A stretch of DNA of 64,000 nt from Pseudomonas frederiksbergensis (lineage in GTDB: Bacteria; Pseudomonadota; Gammaproteobacteria; Pseudomonadales; Pseudomonadaceae), in NCBI RefSeq assembly GCF_017114915.1, contig NZ_JAAUOE010000005.1, forward strand, positions 124,001 to 188,000, in the 5' to 3' direction. Below are positions 9,249 to 17,615 of the stretch, piece by piece (position 1 is the first letter of the stretch; every line of letters starts with the position of its first letter). The position numbers were made by a program, and so were the translations under genes. Under the pieces are notes generated by a model. That model saw only the letters and a list, made by a program, of their open reading frames with translations. It searched no databases and was not told the origin of the DNA.

Positions 9249-11324
9249 ATGACGCGCACTCGTAAAGTTCTCGCATGGATCTTCGCCAGCCTCGTTGTGC
9301 TGCTGGCCATCCTGGTGCTGCTCATCGCGTTCTTCGATTGGAACCGGATCAAACCGCCCCTTAACGCCAAAGTCTCCGAAGAACTGCACCGTCCGTTCGC
9401 CATCAATGGCAACCTCGCGGTGGTCTGGCAGCGCGAGCCCGACGAGGGCGGCTGGCGGGCCTGGGTGCCGTGGCCGCATGTGGTGGCCGAGGACCTGAGC
9501 CTGGGCAACCCGGATTGGTCGAAGCAACCGCAGATGGCCACCCTCAAACGCGTCGAACTGCGCATTTCGCCGCTGGCCTTGCTGACGCAGCGGGTGGTGA
9601 TCCCGCGCATTGACCTGACCGAGCCCAATGCCGACCTGCAGCGCCTGGCCGACGGCCGCGCCAACTGGACGTTCAAGTTCGACCCCAAAGACCCGAACGC
9701 CGAGCCTTCGAACTGGGTGTTGGACATCGGTGCCATTGGTTTCGACAAGGGCCGCGTCATGCTCGATGACCAGCGCCTGAAGACTCAGCTTGATCTGCTC
9801 ATCGATCCATTGGGCAAACCGATTCCATTCAGCGATATCGTCGGCGACAAAGCAGCGAAAACCACGCTTGAGAAGGGCGGTTCGCCGCAGGATTATGCGT
9901 TTGGGTTAAAGGTCAAAGGCCTATACCACGGTCAGAATCTTGCGGGGCAGGGCAAGGTGGGCGGCCTGCTGGCATTACAGGACGCCACCCGGCCGTTCCC
10001 GCTTCAGGCGCAAATGAAAATCGCCGACACCCGCGTCGAACTGGCCGGCACGCTCACCGATCCATTGAACCTCGGCGCCCTGGATTTGCGCCTGAAACTG
10101 GCCGGTGCCAGCCTGGGCAATCTCTATCCGCTGATCGGCGTGACGCTTCCGGACACCCCGCCGTACGCCACCGACGGGCACTTGATGGCCAAGCTGCAGG
10201 AGCCGGGCGGGGCGCTGTACCGCTATGAGGACTTCAACGGCACGATCGGCGAGAGTGACATCCACGGCAACCTGGCCTATGTCGCGAGTCAGCCAAGGCC
10301 CAAGCTCAGTGGGGCGCTGGTGTCCAATCAACTGTTGTTTACCGACCTGGCCCCGCTGATCGGCGCCGACTCTAATGCCAAGCAAAGGGTCCGTGGCGGT
10401 GAAAGCAAGCAGCCGGCGGACAAGGTGTTGCCGGTCGAGGAGTTCAAGACCGAGCGCTGGCGTGATATGGATGCCGACGTCGAATTCACCGGCAAGCGCA
10501 TTGTCCACAGCGAAAAACTGCCGTTCAACGATCTCTACACCCATTTGGTGCTGACCGACGGTGTGCTCAATCTCGAGCCCCTGCGTTTCGGCGTGGCGGG
10601 CGGCAATCTGGATGCGCAGATTCGTCTCAACGGGCGTGCCGAGCCGCTGGAAGGCCGGGCCAAACTGACCGCGCGCAAGTTCAAGCTCAAACAGTTGTTC
10701 CCTTCCATCGAGCGGATGAAAACCAGTTTCGGCGAGCTCAATGGCGACGCTGACCTGACAGGTCGTGGCAACTCGGTGGCCAAGCTGCTGGGCACCGCCG
10801 ACGGCAACTTGAAGATGCTGATCAATGACGGCGCGATCAGTCGCGAGTTGATGGAGCTGGCCGGGCTCAACGTTGGCAACTATGTGGTGGGCAAAATCTT
10901 TGGCGACAAGGAAGTGAGGATCAACTGCGCGGCGGCCAGTTTCGACATCAAGTCGGGTCTGGCGACCACGCAGTTGTTTGTCTTCGATACCGAGACCGCA
11001 ATCGTCTATGTCGATGGCACCGCGAACATAGCGACCGAGCAACTGGACCTGACCATCACCCCGGAATCCAAGGGATGGCGCTTGATTTCGTTGCGTTCGC
11101 CGCTGTATGTGCGGGGCAAGTTCATCAAGCCGGAAGCGGGGGTCAAACCGGTGCCGCTGATGCTGCGCGGGGCCGGAATGGTGGCGCTGGGCGTGATTGC
11201 CGCGCCGGCGGCGGGGTTGCTGGCGCTGATAGCGCCGAGCAATGGGGCGCCGAATGAGTGTGCGCCGTTGCTGGAGCAGATGAAGGCGGGCAAGGCACCG
11301 GTGACGGTCAAGCCTACCCGGTAG
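9249..11324 (+). CDS. AsmA-family inner-membrane/periplasmic protein
   Basis: 691 residues. A single N-terminal membrane helix (about residues 9-30, LAWIFASLVVLLAILVLLIAF) anchors a long periplasmic part. AsmA-type features are the post-helix DWNRIKPPLNAKVSEELHRPF, which matches the DxxxxxPxIexxvse-tGr-f family start, repeated amphipathic beta segments, and a C-terminal AsmA domain (LNLEPLRFGVAGGNLDAQ; GELNGDADLTGRGNS; GNLKMLINDGAISRELMELA). AsmA-like proteins are thought to form bridge-like grooves that move phospholipids between membranes. The start at 9249 is preceded by CAGGAG; upstream codons in the same frame run through a REPIN. It converges on the LysR gene, with a single base between the two stop codons. 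Confidence 0.85.
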   Translation: MTRTRKVLAWIFASLVVLLAILVLLIAFFDWNRIKPPLNAKVSEELHRPFAINGNLAVVWQREPDEGGWRAWVPWPHVVAEDLSLGNPDWSKQPQMATLKRVELRISPLALLTQRVVIPRIDLTEPNADLQRLADGRANWTFKFDPKDPNAEPSNWVLDIGAIGFDKGRVMLDDQRLKTQLDLLIDPLGKPIPFSDIVGDKAAKTTLEKGGSPQDYAFGLKVKGLYHGQNLAGQGKVGGLLALQDATRPFPLQAQMKIADTRVELAGTLTDPLNLGALDLRLKLAGASLGNLYPLIGVTLPDTPPYATDGHLMAKLQEPGGALYRYEDFNGTIGESDIHGNLAYVASQPRPKLSGALVSNQLLFTDLAPLIGADSNAKQRVRGGESKQPADKVLPVEEFKTERWRDMDADVEFTGKRIVHSEKLPFNDLYTHLVLTDGVLNLEPLRFGVAGGNLDAQIRLNGRAEPLEGRAKLTARKFKLKQLFPSIERMKTSFGELNGDADLTGRGNSVAKLLGTADGNLKMLINDGAISRELMELAGLNVGNYVVGKIFGDKEVRINCAAASFDIKSGLATTQLFVFDTETAIVYVDGTANIATEQLDLTITPESKGWRLISLRSPLYVRGKFIKPEAGVKPVPLMLRGAGMVALGVIAAPAAGLLALIAPSNGAPNECAPLLEQMKAGKAPVTVKPTR

Positions 11325-11325
11325 A

Positions 11326-12267
11326 TCAAAGGATCGCAGCCTCTGTGGGCGCTGCCGCAGCCTGCGATCTTGGCAACAGACCAGACAATCGAGCCTCCTC
11401 CTGCAACCACGCAAAAAACGCCCGCACCGGCGGATGCCGTTCACGGCCCGGTACGCACAGTGCGCTGTATCCGGCCCCGTCGACCTGAATCTCGCCCCGG
11501 TAAGGCCGCAACAGACCGCTGGCCACACTCTCCGACACCAGAATATTGCTCGCCAGCACCAGGCCTTGCCCGGCGATGGCGGCTTGCAGGGCGTAATGCT
11601 CTTCGTCGTATTCGCGCACCGCCGGCTGCCCGGTCAGCCAGGTTTCGCCGGACTGCGCACACCAGGCCTCCCAGCCATGGGCATACAGTTTGGAATTGTG
11701 CCAGCGCACGCTGATCAGGGTCGGCACCCGACTGGCCGCCAGGGCCACTTGTTCAGGCGAGCCATAAACCCCGAAGGATTCGTCGAACAGGCACAGCCCA
11801 TACAAGTTCGGGTAATCGTCGAGGCTGTAACGCAGCACCAGATCGACACTGGCGTCCTGATGCAAATCGATGACTTCGCAGTGAGTGTCCAGCCGCACGT
11901 TGATGTTCGGATGCCGGGCATAAAACCGTCCCAGCCGAGGCACCAGCCAGAGGGCGGCGAAAGCGGCGGTGGTGGAGATCGTCAGGTTCGTGCCGCTGCG
12001 TTGCGGGCGCAAGGTATCGACGCTCTGTGCTACTTCCAGCAGGGCGCCATGCAGGCTGCGGAACAGCCGTTCGCCGCACTCGGTGAGGCGCACCTGCCGT
12101 GGCAGTCGTTCGAACAGCGGTACGCCGAGCCAGTTTTCCAGGGAACGGATTTGATGGGAAACCGCCGTCGGCGTCACGGACAGCTCTTCGGCGGCGGCCT
12201 TGAAACTCAGCAGGCGCGAGGCGGATTCGAAGGATCGCAGGGCGGTCAGCGGCAACGAGGCAAACAT
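11326..12267 (-). CDS. LysR-family transcriptional regulator (GcvA-like)
   Basis: 313 residues. The winged helix-turn-helix at residues 5-64 (LTALRSFESASRLLSFKAAA, SVTPTAVSHQIRSLENWLG) is followed by a LysR substrate domain (STTAAFAALWLVPRLGRF; AIAGQGLVLASNILV). It is divergent from the azoreductase-exporter pair, and a T-N11-A dyad lies just upstream of its start, so it most likely controls them and itself. Oddity: the last 14 or so codons (SQAAAAPTEAAIL) are encoded by a REP element at 11332-11369, which seems to have replaced or extended the original C-terminus. The effector is unknown. Confidence 0.9.
   Translation of the reverse strand: MFASLPLTALRSFESASRLLSFKAAAEELSVTPTAVSHQIRSLENWLGVPLFERLPRQVRLTECGERLFRSLHGALLEVAQSVDTLRPQRSGTNLTISTTAAFAALWLVPRLGRFYARHPNINVRLDTHCEVIDLHQDASVDLVLRYSLDDYPNLYGLCLFDESFGVYGSPEQVALAASRVPTLISVRWHNSKLYAHGWEAWCAQSGETWLTGQPAVREYDEEHYALQAAIAGQGLVLASNILVSESVASGLLRPYRGEIQVDGAGYSALCVPGRERHPPVRAFFAWLQEEARLSGLLPRSQAAAAPTEAAIL
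11332..11369. repeat. REP element inside the 3' end of the LysR gene
   Basis: GATCGCAGCC (11332-11341) and the inverted GGCTGCGATC-like arm ending at 11369 bound a 38-base palindromic unit of the family also seen at 14736-14775. It overlaps the coding end of the LysR gene. Confidence 0.7.
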
Positions 12268-12278
12268 TTAAAACTCCA

Positions 12279-12299
12279 TGGATGAAATAAATTCATCCA
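12279..12299. promoter_or_regulatory. LysR-type operator (T-N11-A dyad)
   Basis: TGGATGAA-N5-TTCATCCA is a perfect 8-base inverted repeat; T12283 and A12295 give the T-N11-A LysR core. It lies 12 bases upstream of the LysR start and 90 bases upstream of the azoreductase start, the usual place for a LysR autoregulatory and activator site. Confidence 0.7.
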
Positions 12300-12388
12300 G
12301 ATTGATTTTTTCTCATTTGAAGACGAGCGGCTACGCGCTTCAAGCTGCAAGCACAAGCCGTTTCAGTTTAGCCTTTAAGGAGATTCAG

Positions 12389-13027
12389 ATGAGCACAATT
12401 CTTGCCATTCACGCCAGCCCCCGTGGCGAACGTTCTCATTCGCGGCGCTTGGCCGAGGTGTTTCTTTCGGCCTGGCAGCACCGCAACCCGCAGTCGCAAC
12501 TGACCCGCCGTGAAGTCGGCCGGGCGTTGATCCCGGCTGTCAACGAAGCGTTTGTGGCGGCCGCTTTTCATCCGCAGCCTCAAGCGCGACCGCTGTCGAT
12601 GCAGGCCGACCTGGCGCTCAGCGATGAGTTGGTGGGGGAATTACTCGGCCATGACCTGTTGGTGATTTCTACACCGATGTACAACTTCAGCGTGCCCAGC
12701 GGCCTCAAGGCCTGGATCGACCAGATTGTGCGGCTCGGGCTGACGTTCAACCACACCCTGGACAACGGCATCGCTCAGTACGAGCCGCTGGTGCGGGGCA
12801 AGAAGGCGTTGATCGTCACCAGCCGCGGCGGGTTCGGTTTTGGTCCCGGCGGTGAACTTGAAGCGATGAACCATGCCGATCCGTTGCTGCGCACGGCACT
12901 GGGGTTCATCGGCATCACCGACGTCACGGTGGTCGCGGCCGAGGGCGAAGAGTCCGCCGAGCGCACCTTCCAGGTTTCCGTGGCCGAGGCCGAGCAGCGT
13001 TTGCTGGCGCTGGCCAGGGAGTTCTAG
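12389..13027 (+). CDS. azoR: FMN-dependent NADH-azoreductase (AzoR family)
   Basis: 212-residue flavodoxin-fold oxidoreductase that reduces quinones and azo bonds with NADH through bound FMN. Family motifs: the phosphate loop [15 protein letters not shown] (residues 7-21), the FMN motif [16 protein letters not shown] near residue 92, and [12 protein letters not shown] near 145, the isoalloxazine contact region. AAGGAG stands nine bases before the ATG at 12389. The SMR exporter gene begins on the base after its stop, so the two are translated from one message. Control by the divergent LysR regulator is likely. Confidence 0.92.
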   Translation: MSTILAIHASPRGERSHSRRLAEVFLSAWQHRNPQSQLTRREVGRALIPAVNEAFVAAAFHPQPQARPLSMQADLALSDELVGELLGHDLLVISTPMYNFSVPSGLKAWIDQIVRLGLTFNHTLDNGIAQYEPLVRGKKALIVTSRGGFGFGPGGELEAMNHADPLLRTALGFIGITDVTVVAAEGEESAERTFQVSVAEAEQRLLALAREF

Positions 13028-13333
13028 ATGGCCTGGCTGTTCTTGCTGATCGCCGCCGGGTTTGAAGTCACCTTCGCCATGGGCATGAAATACGCCGAAG
13101 GCTTCACCCGGCTCTGGCCTTCGGTGATGACGGTGATCGCTGCAGTGGGCGGGATTTACTTCCTGACCCTGGCCATGCGCGAGTTGCCGGTGAGCATTGC
13201 CTACCCGATCTGGACCGCCATCGGTTCACTGGGCACGGTGTTTCTCGGCTTTGCGCTGCTGGGTGAAAGCCTGACCGCGCTCAAGCTGGTGTCGGTCGGG
13301 CTGATTGTGGCGGGCGTGGTGGGGTTGAAGTAG
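13028..13333 (+). CDS. Small multidrug resistance (SMR) family exporter, SugE/Gdx-like
   Basis: 101-residue inner-membrane protein with four transmembrane helices. The essential membrane-embedded glutamate is E13 in AAGFEVTFAMGMKYAEGF. The later YPIWTAIGSLGTVFLG and LLGESLTALKLVSV segments are SMR signatures. Spacing and the W-x-x-x-x-x-G-F-E start resemble the Gdx (guanidinium exporter, formerly SugE) clade more than EmrE, but sequence alone does not settle the substrate. It starts directly after the azoreductase stop (TAG-ATG), suggesting joint induction for detoxifying a quinone- or cation-type compound. Confidence 0.85.
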   Translation: MAWLFLLIAAGFEVTFAMGMKYAEGFTRLWPSVMTVIAAVGGIYFLTLAMRELPVSIAYPIWTAIGSLGTVFLGFALLGESLTALKLVSVGLIVAGVVGLK

Positions 13334-13439
13334 GGGATGTCATAGACTGGTCGTCGAGTTGTCATCTTGGGTGGCGATGCTTGGCTGAGGCCTTGCATCC
13401 AGCCTTGCTTCATCTCACCGACCGCAAGGATGTTCATCC

Positions 13440-14330
13440 ATGTCGCAAGGCTCCGCCACGCGTTACCCGTTGGTGCTGGTTCCGGGGATGCTCGGGTTCA
13501 TCCGTCTGCTGCTTTACCCTTATTGGTACGGAATCATTCCGGCGTTGCGCCGGGATGGGGCGACGGTGATCGCGGTGCAGGTCTCGCCGCTCAACTCCAC
13601 TGAGGTGCGTGGCGAACAGTTGCTGGCGCGGATCGAGGAAATTTTGCGCGATACCGGGGCCGAGAAGGTCAACCTGATCGGCCACAGCCAGGGCTCGCTG
13701 ACCGCCCGTTATGCCGCAGCCAAACGCCCGGATCAGGTCGCTTCGGTGACCTCGGTGGCCGGACCGAATCACGGTTCGGAGCTGGCGGACTACCTGCACG
13801 ATCACTATCCGGCTGACAGCGCCAGGGGCCGTTTGCTCAGCTTTCTGCTGTGGCTGATCAGCGCGTTGATGTGCCTGCTGGAAACCGGTTATCGCGGGCC
13901 GAGACTGCCGGTGGATATCCCGGCTTCGCACCAGTCGCTGACCACGGCCGGCGTGGCGCTGTTCAATCAGCGTTATCCACAGGGGCTGCCTGACACCTGG
14001 GGTGGGCACGGTCCGGAAGTGGTCAATGGCGTGCGCTATTACTCCTGGTCCGGCACCTTGCAGCCGGGCAAGACCAATCGCGGCTGCAACCTGTTCGACG
14101 GGACCAACCGCAGTTGCCGGTTGTTTGCCAGAACCTTCGTGCGTGAAGCGGGGCAGTGTGACGGGATGGTCGGGCGTTACAGCTCGCATCTGGGGACGGT
14201 GATTGGCGATCAATACCCGATGGACCACTTCGATAGCGTTAACCAATCCCTGGGGCTGGTGGGCAAGGGCGCGGAGCCGGTGCGGTTGTTTGTCGAGCAT
14301 GCGGCGCGGTTGAAGGCGGCCGGGGTTTAG
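13440..14330 (+). CDS. Triacylglycerol lipase (family I.1/I.2 type, no signal peptide)
   Basis: 296-residue alpha/beta hydrolase. The nucleophile elbow GHSQG gives S83; by alignment with P. aeruginosa LipA from memory, the rest of the triad is D241 (QCDGMVG) and H263 (MDHFD), with D265 as a calcium ligand. The oxyanion segment PLVLVPGMLGF is at residues 10-20. A hydrophobic 132-148 stretch may be the lid. The N-terminus lacks a signal peptide, unlike secreted LipA, and no foldase (lif) gene is adjacent, so the enzyme may be cytoplasmic or use another route. LipC-like paralogues are the closest comparison. Cys206, Cys216 and Cys240 are seen in the calcium region. Confidence 0.85.
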   Translation: MSQGSATRYPLVLVPGMLGFIRLLLYPYWYGIIPALRRDGATVIAVQVSPLNSTEVRGEQLLARIEEILRDTGAEKVNLIGHSQGSLTARYAAAKRPDQVASVTSVAGPNHGSELADYLHDHYPADSARGRLLSFLLWLISALMCLLETGYRGPRLPVDIPASHQSLTTAGVALFNQRYPQGLPDTWGGHGPEVVNGVRYYSWSGTLQPGKTNRGCNLFDGTNRSCRLFARTFVREAGQCDGMVGRYSSHLGTVIGDQYPMDHFDSVNQSLGLVGKGAEPVRLFVEHAARLKAAGV

Positions 14331-14421
14331 ACCCCTCAATAGCAGGTGAACGTGTAACAGGCTTTGTCTACACTCCAGAGCGAGGCCGTACTCATCGGTG
14401 CGGCAACAAGGAGAAAACTCC

Positions 14422-14727
14422 ATGAAGATGTTGCGTGCCCCGTTGTTGATGATCGGTTTGCTGCTCTGCTCCCAGGGTTTCGCCGCCACTGCCCAACAGG
14501 ACAAAATGACCACCTGCAATGCCGACGCCACCGCAAAGAGCCTCAAGGGCGAGGAGCGTAAAGCCTTCATGAGCACCTGCCTCAAAGCCGCGCCGGCCGC
14601 CGATGCCGCCAAGCCTCTGACCCCTCAGCAGGAAAAGATGAAGACCTGCAACGCCGACGCCGCTACCCAGGCCCTCAAGGGCGATGCGCGCAAAGCCTTT
14701 ATGAGCGAGTGCCTGAAGAAAAAATAA
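14422..14727 (+). CDS. psiF: PsiF-repeat family protein
   Basis: 101-residue exported protein. A signal peptide covers residues 1-24 (MKMLRAPLLMIGLLLCSQGF, cleavage after AAT-A). Two PsiF repeats follow, each with the pattern KMxTCNADAxxxxLKGxxRKAFMSxCLK, so the mature protein has two Cys pairs suited to disulfides. In Escherichia coli psiF is induced by phosphate starvation, but the function is unknown. I saw no convincing Pho box upstream here. AAGGAG stands 10 bases before the ATG at 14422. Confidence 0.88.
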   Translation: MKMLRAPLLMIGLLLCSQGFAATAQQDKMTTCNADATAKSLKGEERKAFMSTCLKAAPAADAAKPLTPQQEKMKTCNADAATQALKGDARKAFMSECLKKK

Positions 14728-14735
14728 ACATCAAC

Positions 14736-14775
14736 AGATCGCGATCCCTTTAGGAGCCGCCGCAGGCTGCGATCT
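14736..14775. repeat. REP element after psiF
   Basis: Short arms AGATCGC (14736-14742) and GCGATCT (14769-14775) enclose the GCCGCCGCAGGCT core of the same REP family as 11332-11369. It lies nine bases after the psiF stop. Confidence 0.6.
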
Positions 14776-14869
14776 TGTTACCGCGACGCCGCTTGCGGGC
14801 CATCGCTCGCTTCGGCGCCGGAACGCTGGCAGACTGCCAATCCTTTTACGTCGTTCGTTTTGAGGCTGT

Positions 14870-15883
14870 ATGTCAGCGTTTTCTCAGCGTCACGTTTTGT
14901 TGCTCATCAGTTGGGTCATCATTTTTGGTGGATTGCTGCTGGTGATCCCCCTTCGATTACTGCCCAGCCTGCTGGCCGGGTTGTTGGTGTTCGAGCTGGT
15001 CAACATGCTCACGCCGCAACTGCAGCGCCTGATCGAAGGCCGCCGTGCGCGTTGGCTGGCGGTGGCGTTGCTGGGGACATTGGTGGTCAGTGTGCTGGCG
15101 CTGATCTTCGCCGGTGCAATCAGTTTTCTGCTGCACGAGGCGGAAAACCCCGGCGCTTCTCTCGACAAATTCATGGGCGTGGTCGACCGCGCGCGCGGGC
15201 AGTTGCCGCCGTTCATCGACGCTTATCTGCCGGCCAGTGCCGCCGAGTTCCGGGTGGCGATCGGCGAGTGGATGAGCAAGCACCTCAGCGACTTGCAACT
15301 GGTGGGCAAGGATGCGGCGCACATGTTCGTGACGCTGCTGATCGGCATGGTGCTGGGGGCGATCATCGCCTTGCAGCGAGCGCCGGACGTGACCAAACGC
15401 AAGCCCTTGGCCGCGGCGCTGTTCGATCGCTTGCACCTGTTGGTCCAGGCCTTTCGCAACATCGTCTTCGCGCAGATCAAGATTTCCCTGCTCAACACTT
15501 TCTTCACCGGAATATTCCTCGCGGTGGTCCTGCCGATGTTCGGGATCAAGCTACCGCTGACCAAAACCCTGATCGTACTGACCTTCCTGCTCGGCCTGCT
15601 GCCGGTGATCGGCAACCTGATGTCAAACACCCTGATCACCATCGTTGGCCTGTCGCTGTCGATCTGGGTGGCAGTGGCGGCGCTCGGTTACCTGATTGTT
15701 ATCCACAAGCTCGAATACTTCCTCAACGCGCGCATCGTCGGCGGGCAGATCAGTGCCAAGTCGTGGGAGTTGCTGTTGGCGATGCTGGTGTTCGAAGCCG
15801 CGTTCGGCCTGCCGGGGGTGGTGGCGGGGCCGATTTATTACGCGTACCTGAAGAGTGAGTTGAAGCTGGCGGGGATGGTGTAA
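14870..15883 (+). CDS. AI-2E family transporter (PerM/TqsA-like permease)
   Basis: 337-residue integral membrane protein with about eight hydrophobic segments in the AI-2E layout: three helices at the N-terminus (residues 9-90), a long hydrophilic central part (about 95-155), then five helices. The family-typical GLLPVIGNLMSNTLI stretch lies near 245 and the final FEAAFGLPGVVAGPIYYAYLK near 310. Members have been proposed to export autoinducer-2 (TqsA) or to be Na+/H+ antiporters, so function cannot be assigned. It stands alone, with palindromic repeats directly downstream. Confidence 0.86.
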   Translation: MSAFSQRHVLLLISWVIIFGGLLLVIPLRLLPSLLAGLLVFELVNMLTPQLQRLIEGRRARWLAVALLGTLVVSVLALIFAGAISFLLHEAENPGASLDKFMGVVDRARGQLPPFIDAYLPASAAEFRVAIGEWMSKHLSDLQLVGKDAAHMFVTLLIGMVLGAIIALQRAPDVTKRKPLAAALFDRLHLLVQAFRNIVFAQIKISLLNTFFTGIFLAVVLPMFGIKLPLTKTLIVLTFLLGLLPVIGNLMSNTLITIVGLSLSIWVAVAALGYLIVIHKLEYFLNARIVGGQISAKSWELLLAMLVFEAAFGLPGVVAGPIYYAYLKSELKLAGMV

Positions 15884-15891
15884 CCCCGCCC

Positions 15892-15922
15892 GATCGTTCC
15901 CACGCAGAGCGTGGGAACGATC
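15892..15922. repeat. 31-base GATCGTTCCCACGC palindrome
   Basis: A nearly perfect palindrome with arms GATCGTTCCCACGC and GCGTGGGAACGATC. It is the single-arm form of the compound repeats at 22049, 25591, 31525, 34408 and 60249. It lies eight bases after a stop codon and could end the transcript, although no T run follows. Confidence 0.85.
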
Positions 15923-15930
15923 ATTATCTA

Positions 15931-16035
15931 CTGTGGCGAGGGGGCTTGCCCCCGTTGGGTCGCGAAGCGGCCCCCCTTATCTCCAAAAGAAGGGACTGCT
16001 GCGCAGTCCAACGGGGGCAAGCCCCCTCGCCACAG
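15931..16035. repeat. REPIN with perfect 28-base arms
   Basis: CTGTGGCGAGGGGGCTTGCC... at 15931-15958 and its exact complement at 16008-16035, with a 49-base spacer, between convergent genes. Confidence 0.9.
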
Positions 16036-16044
16036 GGTTTCAGG

Positions 16045-17319
16045 TCAATCCATCGGGCCGTAACGCTTGGCCGCCTCGATCGCCAACCCACTGCCGATGC
16101 TGCCGAAGATGTTCCCTTCCACATGCTGCGCATTCGGCAACATCGCCGAGACGCTGTTGCGCAGTGCTGGGATCCCGCTCGAACCGCCGGTGAAGAACAC
16201 CGTGTCCACTTGATCGACCCGCACGTTGGCGTCGCTGAGCAACTGGGTCACGCTGGTGCGCACCCGCTCCAGCAAGTTGTCGATGGCTGATTCGAACAGC
16301 GCACGAGTCAGTTCCACACTCAAACCGGACTCGATGCGATCCAGCGGCACCTGGCGGCTGTCGGCGTGGGTCAGCTGGATCTTGGTTTCTTCCACTTCCA
16401 TCGCCAGCCAGTGCCCGGCGCGCTGGTCGATCAGCTTGAACAGGCGATCGATGCCGCCGGTGTCTTCGATGTCGTAACGCATGCTGCCCAGAGCCAGGGT
16501 CGACTTTTGCGAGTACACCGAGTTGATGGTGTGCCAGGTCGCCAGGTTCATGTGGTGACTGGTGGGCATGTAGGCACCGCTTTTCATCCGGCTGCCATAG
16601 CCGAACAGCGGCATCAGGCCTTGCAGGCTCAACTGCTTGTCGAAATCGGTCCCGCCGATGTGCACGCCGCCGGTGGCGAGGATGTCGTCGTGACGGTTGT
16701 CGTGACCGCGACGCTCAGGGGACAGGCGCACCAGCGAGAAGTCCGACGTACCACCGCCGATGTCGACGATCAGTACCAGCTCTTCCTTTTCGATGGTCGA
16801 CTCGTAGTCGAACGCCGCGGCAATCGGCTCGTACTGGAACGAGACTTCCTTGAAACCGATGGCGCGGGCCACGTCCACCAGGGTGTTCTCGGCTTCCTGG
16901 TCGGCCACCTCGTCGTCATCGACGAAAAACACCGGACGGCCCAGCACCACTTCCTCGAACTCCCGACCGGCGGCGGCTTCGGCGCGCTTTTTCAACTGGC
17001 CGATGAACAGCCCGAGCAGGTCCTTGAACGGCATCGCCGTGCCCAGGACGCTGGTGTCGTGCTTGATCAGCTTGGAGCCCAGCAGGCTCTTGAGCGAGCG
17101 CATCAGCCGGCCTTCGTAACCTTCCAGGTACTCGTGCAGCGCCAGCCGGCCATATACCGGGCGGCGTTCTTCCATATTGAAGAAGACCACCGAGGGCAGG
17201 GTTATCTTGTCGTCCTCCAGCGCGATCAGCGTTTCCATGCCGGGGCGCAGCCAGCCGACGGTGGAGTTGGACGTGCCGAAGTCGATACCACAGGCACGGG
17301 CTGGAGATGCGTTTTTCAT
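16045..17319 (-). CDS. yegD: Hsp70-family chaperone without substrate-binding domain (YegD type)
   Basis: 424 residues, only the actin-like ATPase part of Hsp70. Phosphate-1 motif GIDFGTSNSTVG (residues 11-22), phosphate-2 VDIGGGTSDFSLVR near 195, and adenosine motif FFTGGSSGIPALR near 372 are intact, so nucleotide binding is likely. DnaK's C-terminal peptide-binding domain is absent, as in E. coli YegD. The ATG at 17319 is used; an in-frame TTG three codons upstream is less likely. It is divergent from cbpA-cbpM, so a DnaK-like ATPase and a J-protein share one intergenic control region, a plausible functional pairing. Confidence 0.9.
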   Translation of the reverse strand: MKNASPARACGIDFGTSNSTVGWLRPGMETLIALEDDKITLPSVVFFNMEERRPVYGRLALHEYLEGYEGRLMRSLKSLLGSKLIKHDTSVLGTAMPFKDLLGLFIGQLKKRAEAAAGREFEEVVLGRPVFFVDDDEVADQEAENTLVDVARAIGFKEVSFQYEPIAAAFDYESTIEKEELVLIVDIGGGTSDFSLVRLSPERRGHDNRHDDILATGGVHIGGTDFDKQLSLQGLMPLFGYGSRMKSGAYMPTSHHMNLATWHTINSVYSQKSTLALGSMRYDIEDTGGIDRLFKLIDQRAGHWLAMEVEETKIQLTHADSRQVPLDRIESGLSVELTRALFESAIDNLLERVRTSVTQLLSDANVRVDQVDTVFFTGGSSGIPALRNSVSAMLPNAQHVEGNIFGSIGSGLAIEAAKRYGPMD

Positions 17320-17531
17320 GTCTTTCAAGTTCCGGTTAAAAAACGGCCGCGCAGTGTATGTCAGTGCGGCGCAGATTCGAAGGCCGACTATCTGTTAAAT
17401 CACATTGATCTGCGCTTGAAAGATGCGCCATCACCCCCAAACTTCCCTGCATAGGTTTGGCAATCCTTGGGCGACAGCAAGAACTGCGCCCGGCTGCCGA
17501 TAAACTACTGATGCGCTGCCCGGTCACAAAG

Positions 17532-17560
17532 TTGAGATTGATCAATCAAGACGCTGTAAA
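17532..17560 (+). promoter_or_regulatory. Candidate promoter of cbpA-cbpM with palindrome in the spacer
   Basis: -35 TTGAGA (17532-17537), 17-base spacer, -10 TGTAAA (17555-17560). The spacer holds the perfect 12-base palindrome GATTGATCAATC (17536-17547), placed where a repressor would block polymerase. It lies in the 296-base gap between the divergent yegD and cbpA genes; the rest of that gap shows no gene. Confidence 0.45.
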
Positions 17561-17615
17561 CCAGAGCATGCTGTACCCAGTGGCGCGATTTCGATAATGG
17601 ATGGTGATTCCCTCG

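Noticed and set aside
9975..11528. 517-codon antisense open frame opposite the AsmA-family gene
   Set aside because: High-GC third-position shadow of the real gene; His/Arg/Gln-rich without any domain, and it runs across the REP and LysR gene.
15892..16035. CRISPR-like repeat array
   Set aside because: Units are inverted, not direct, and there are no regular spacers or cas genes.
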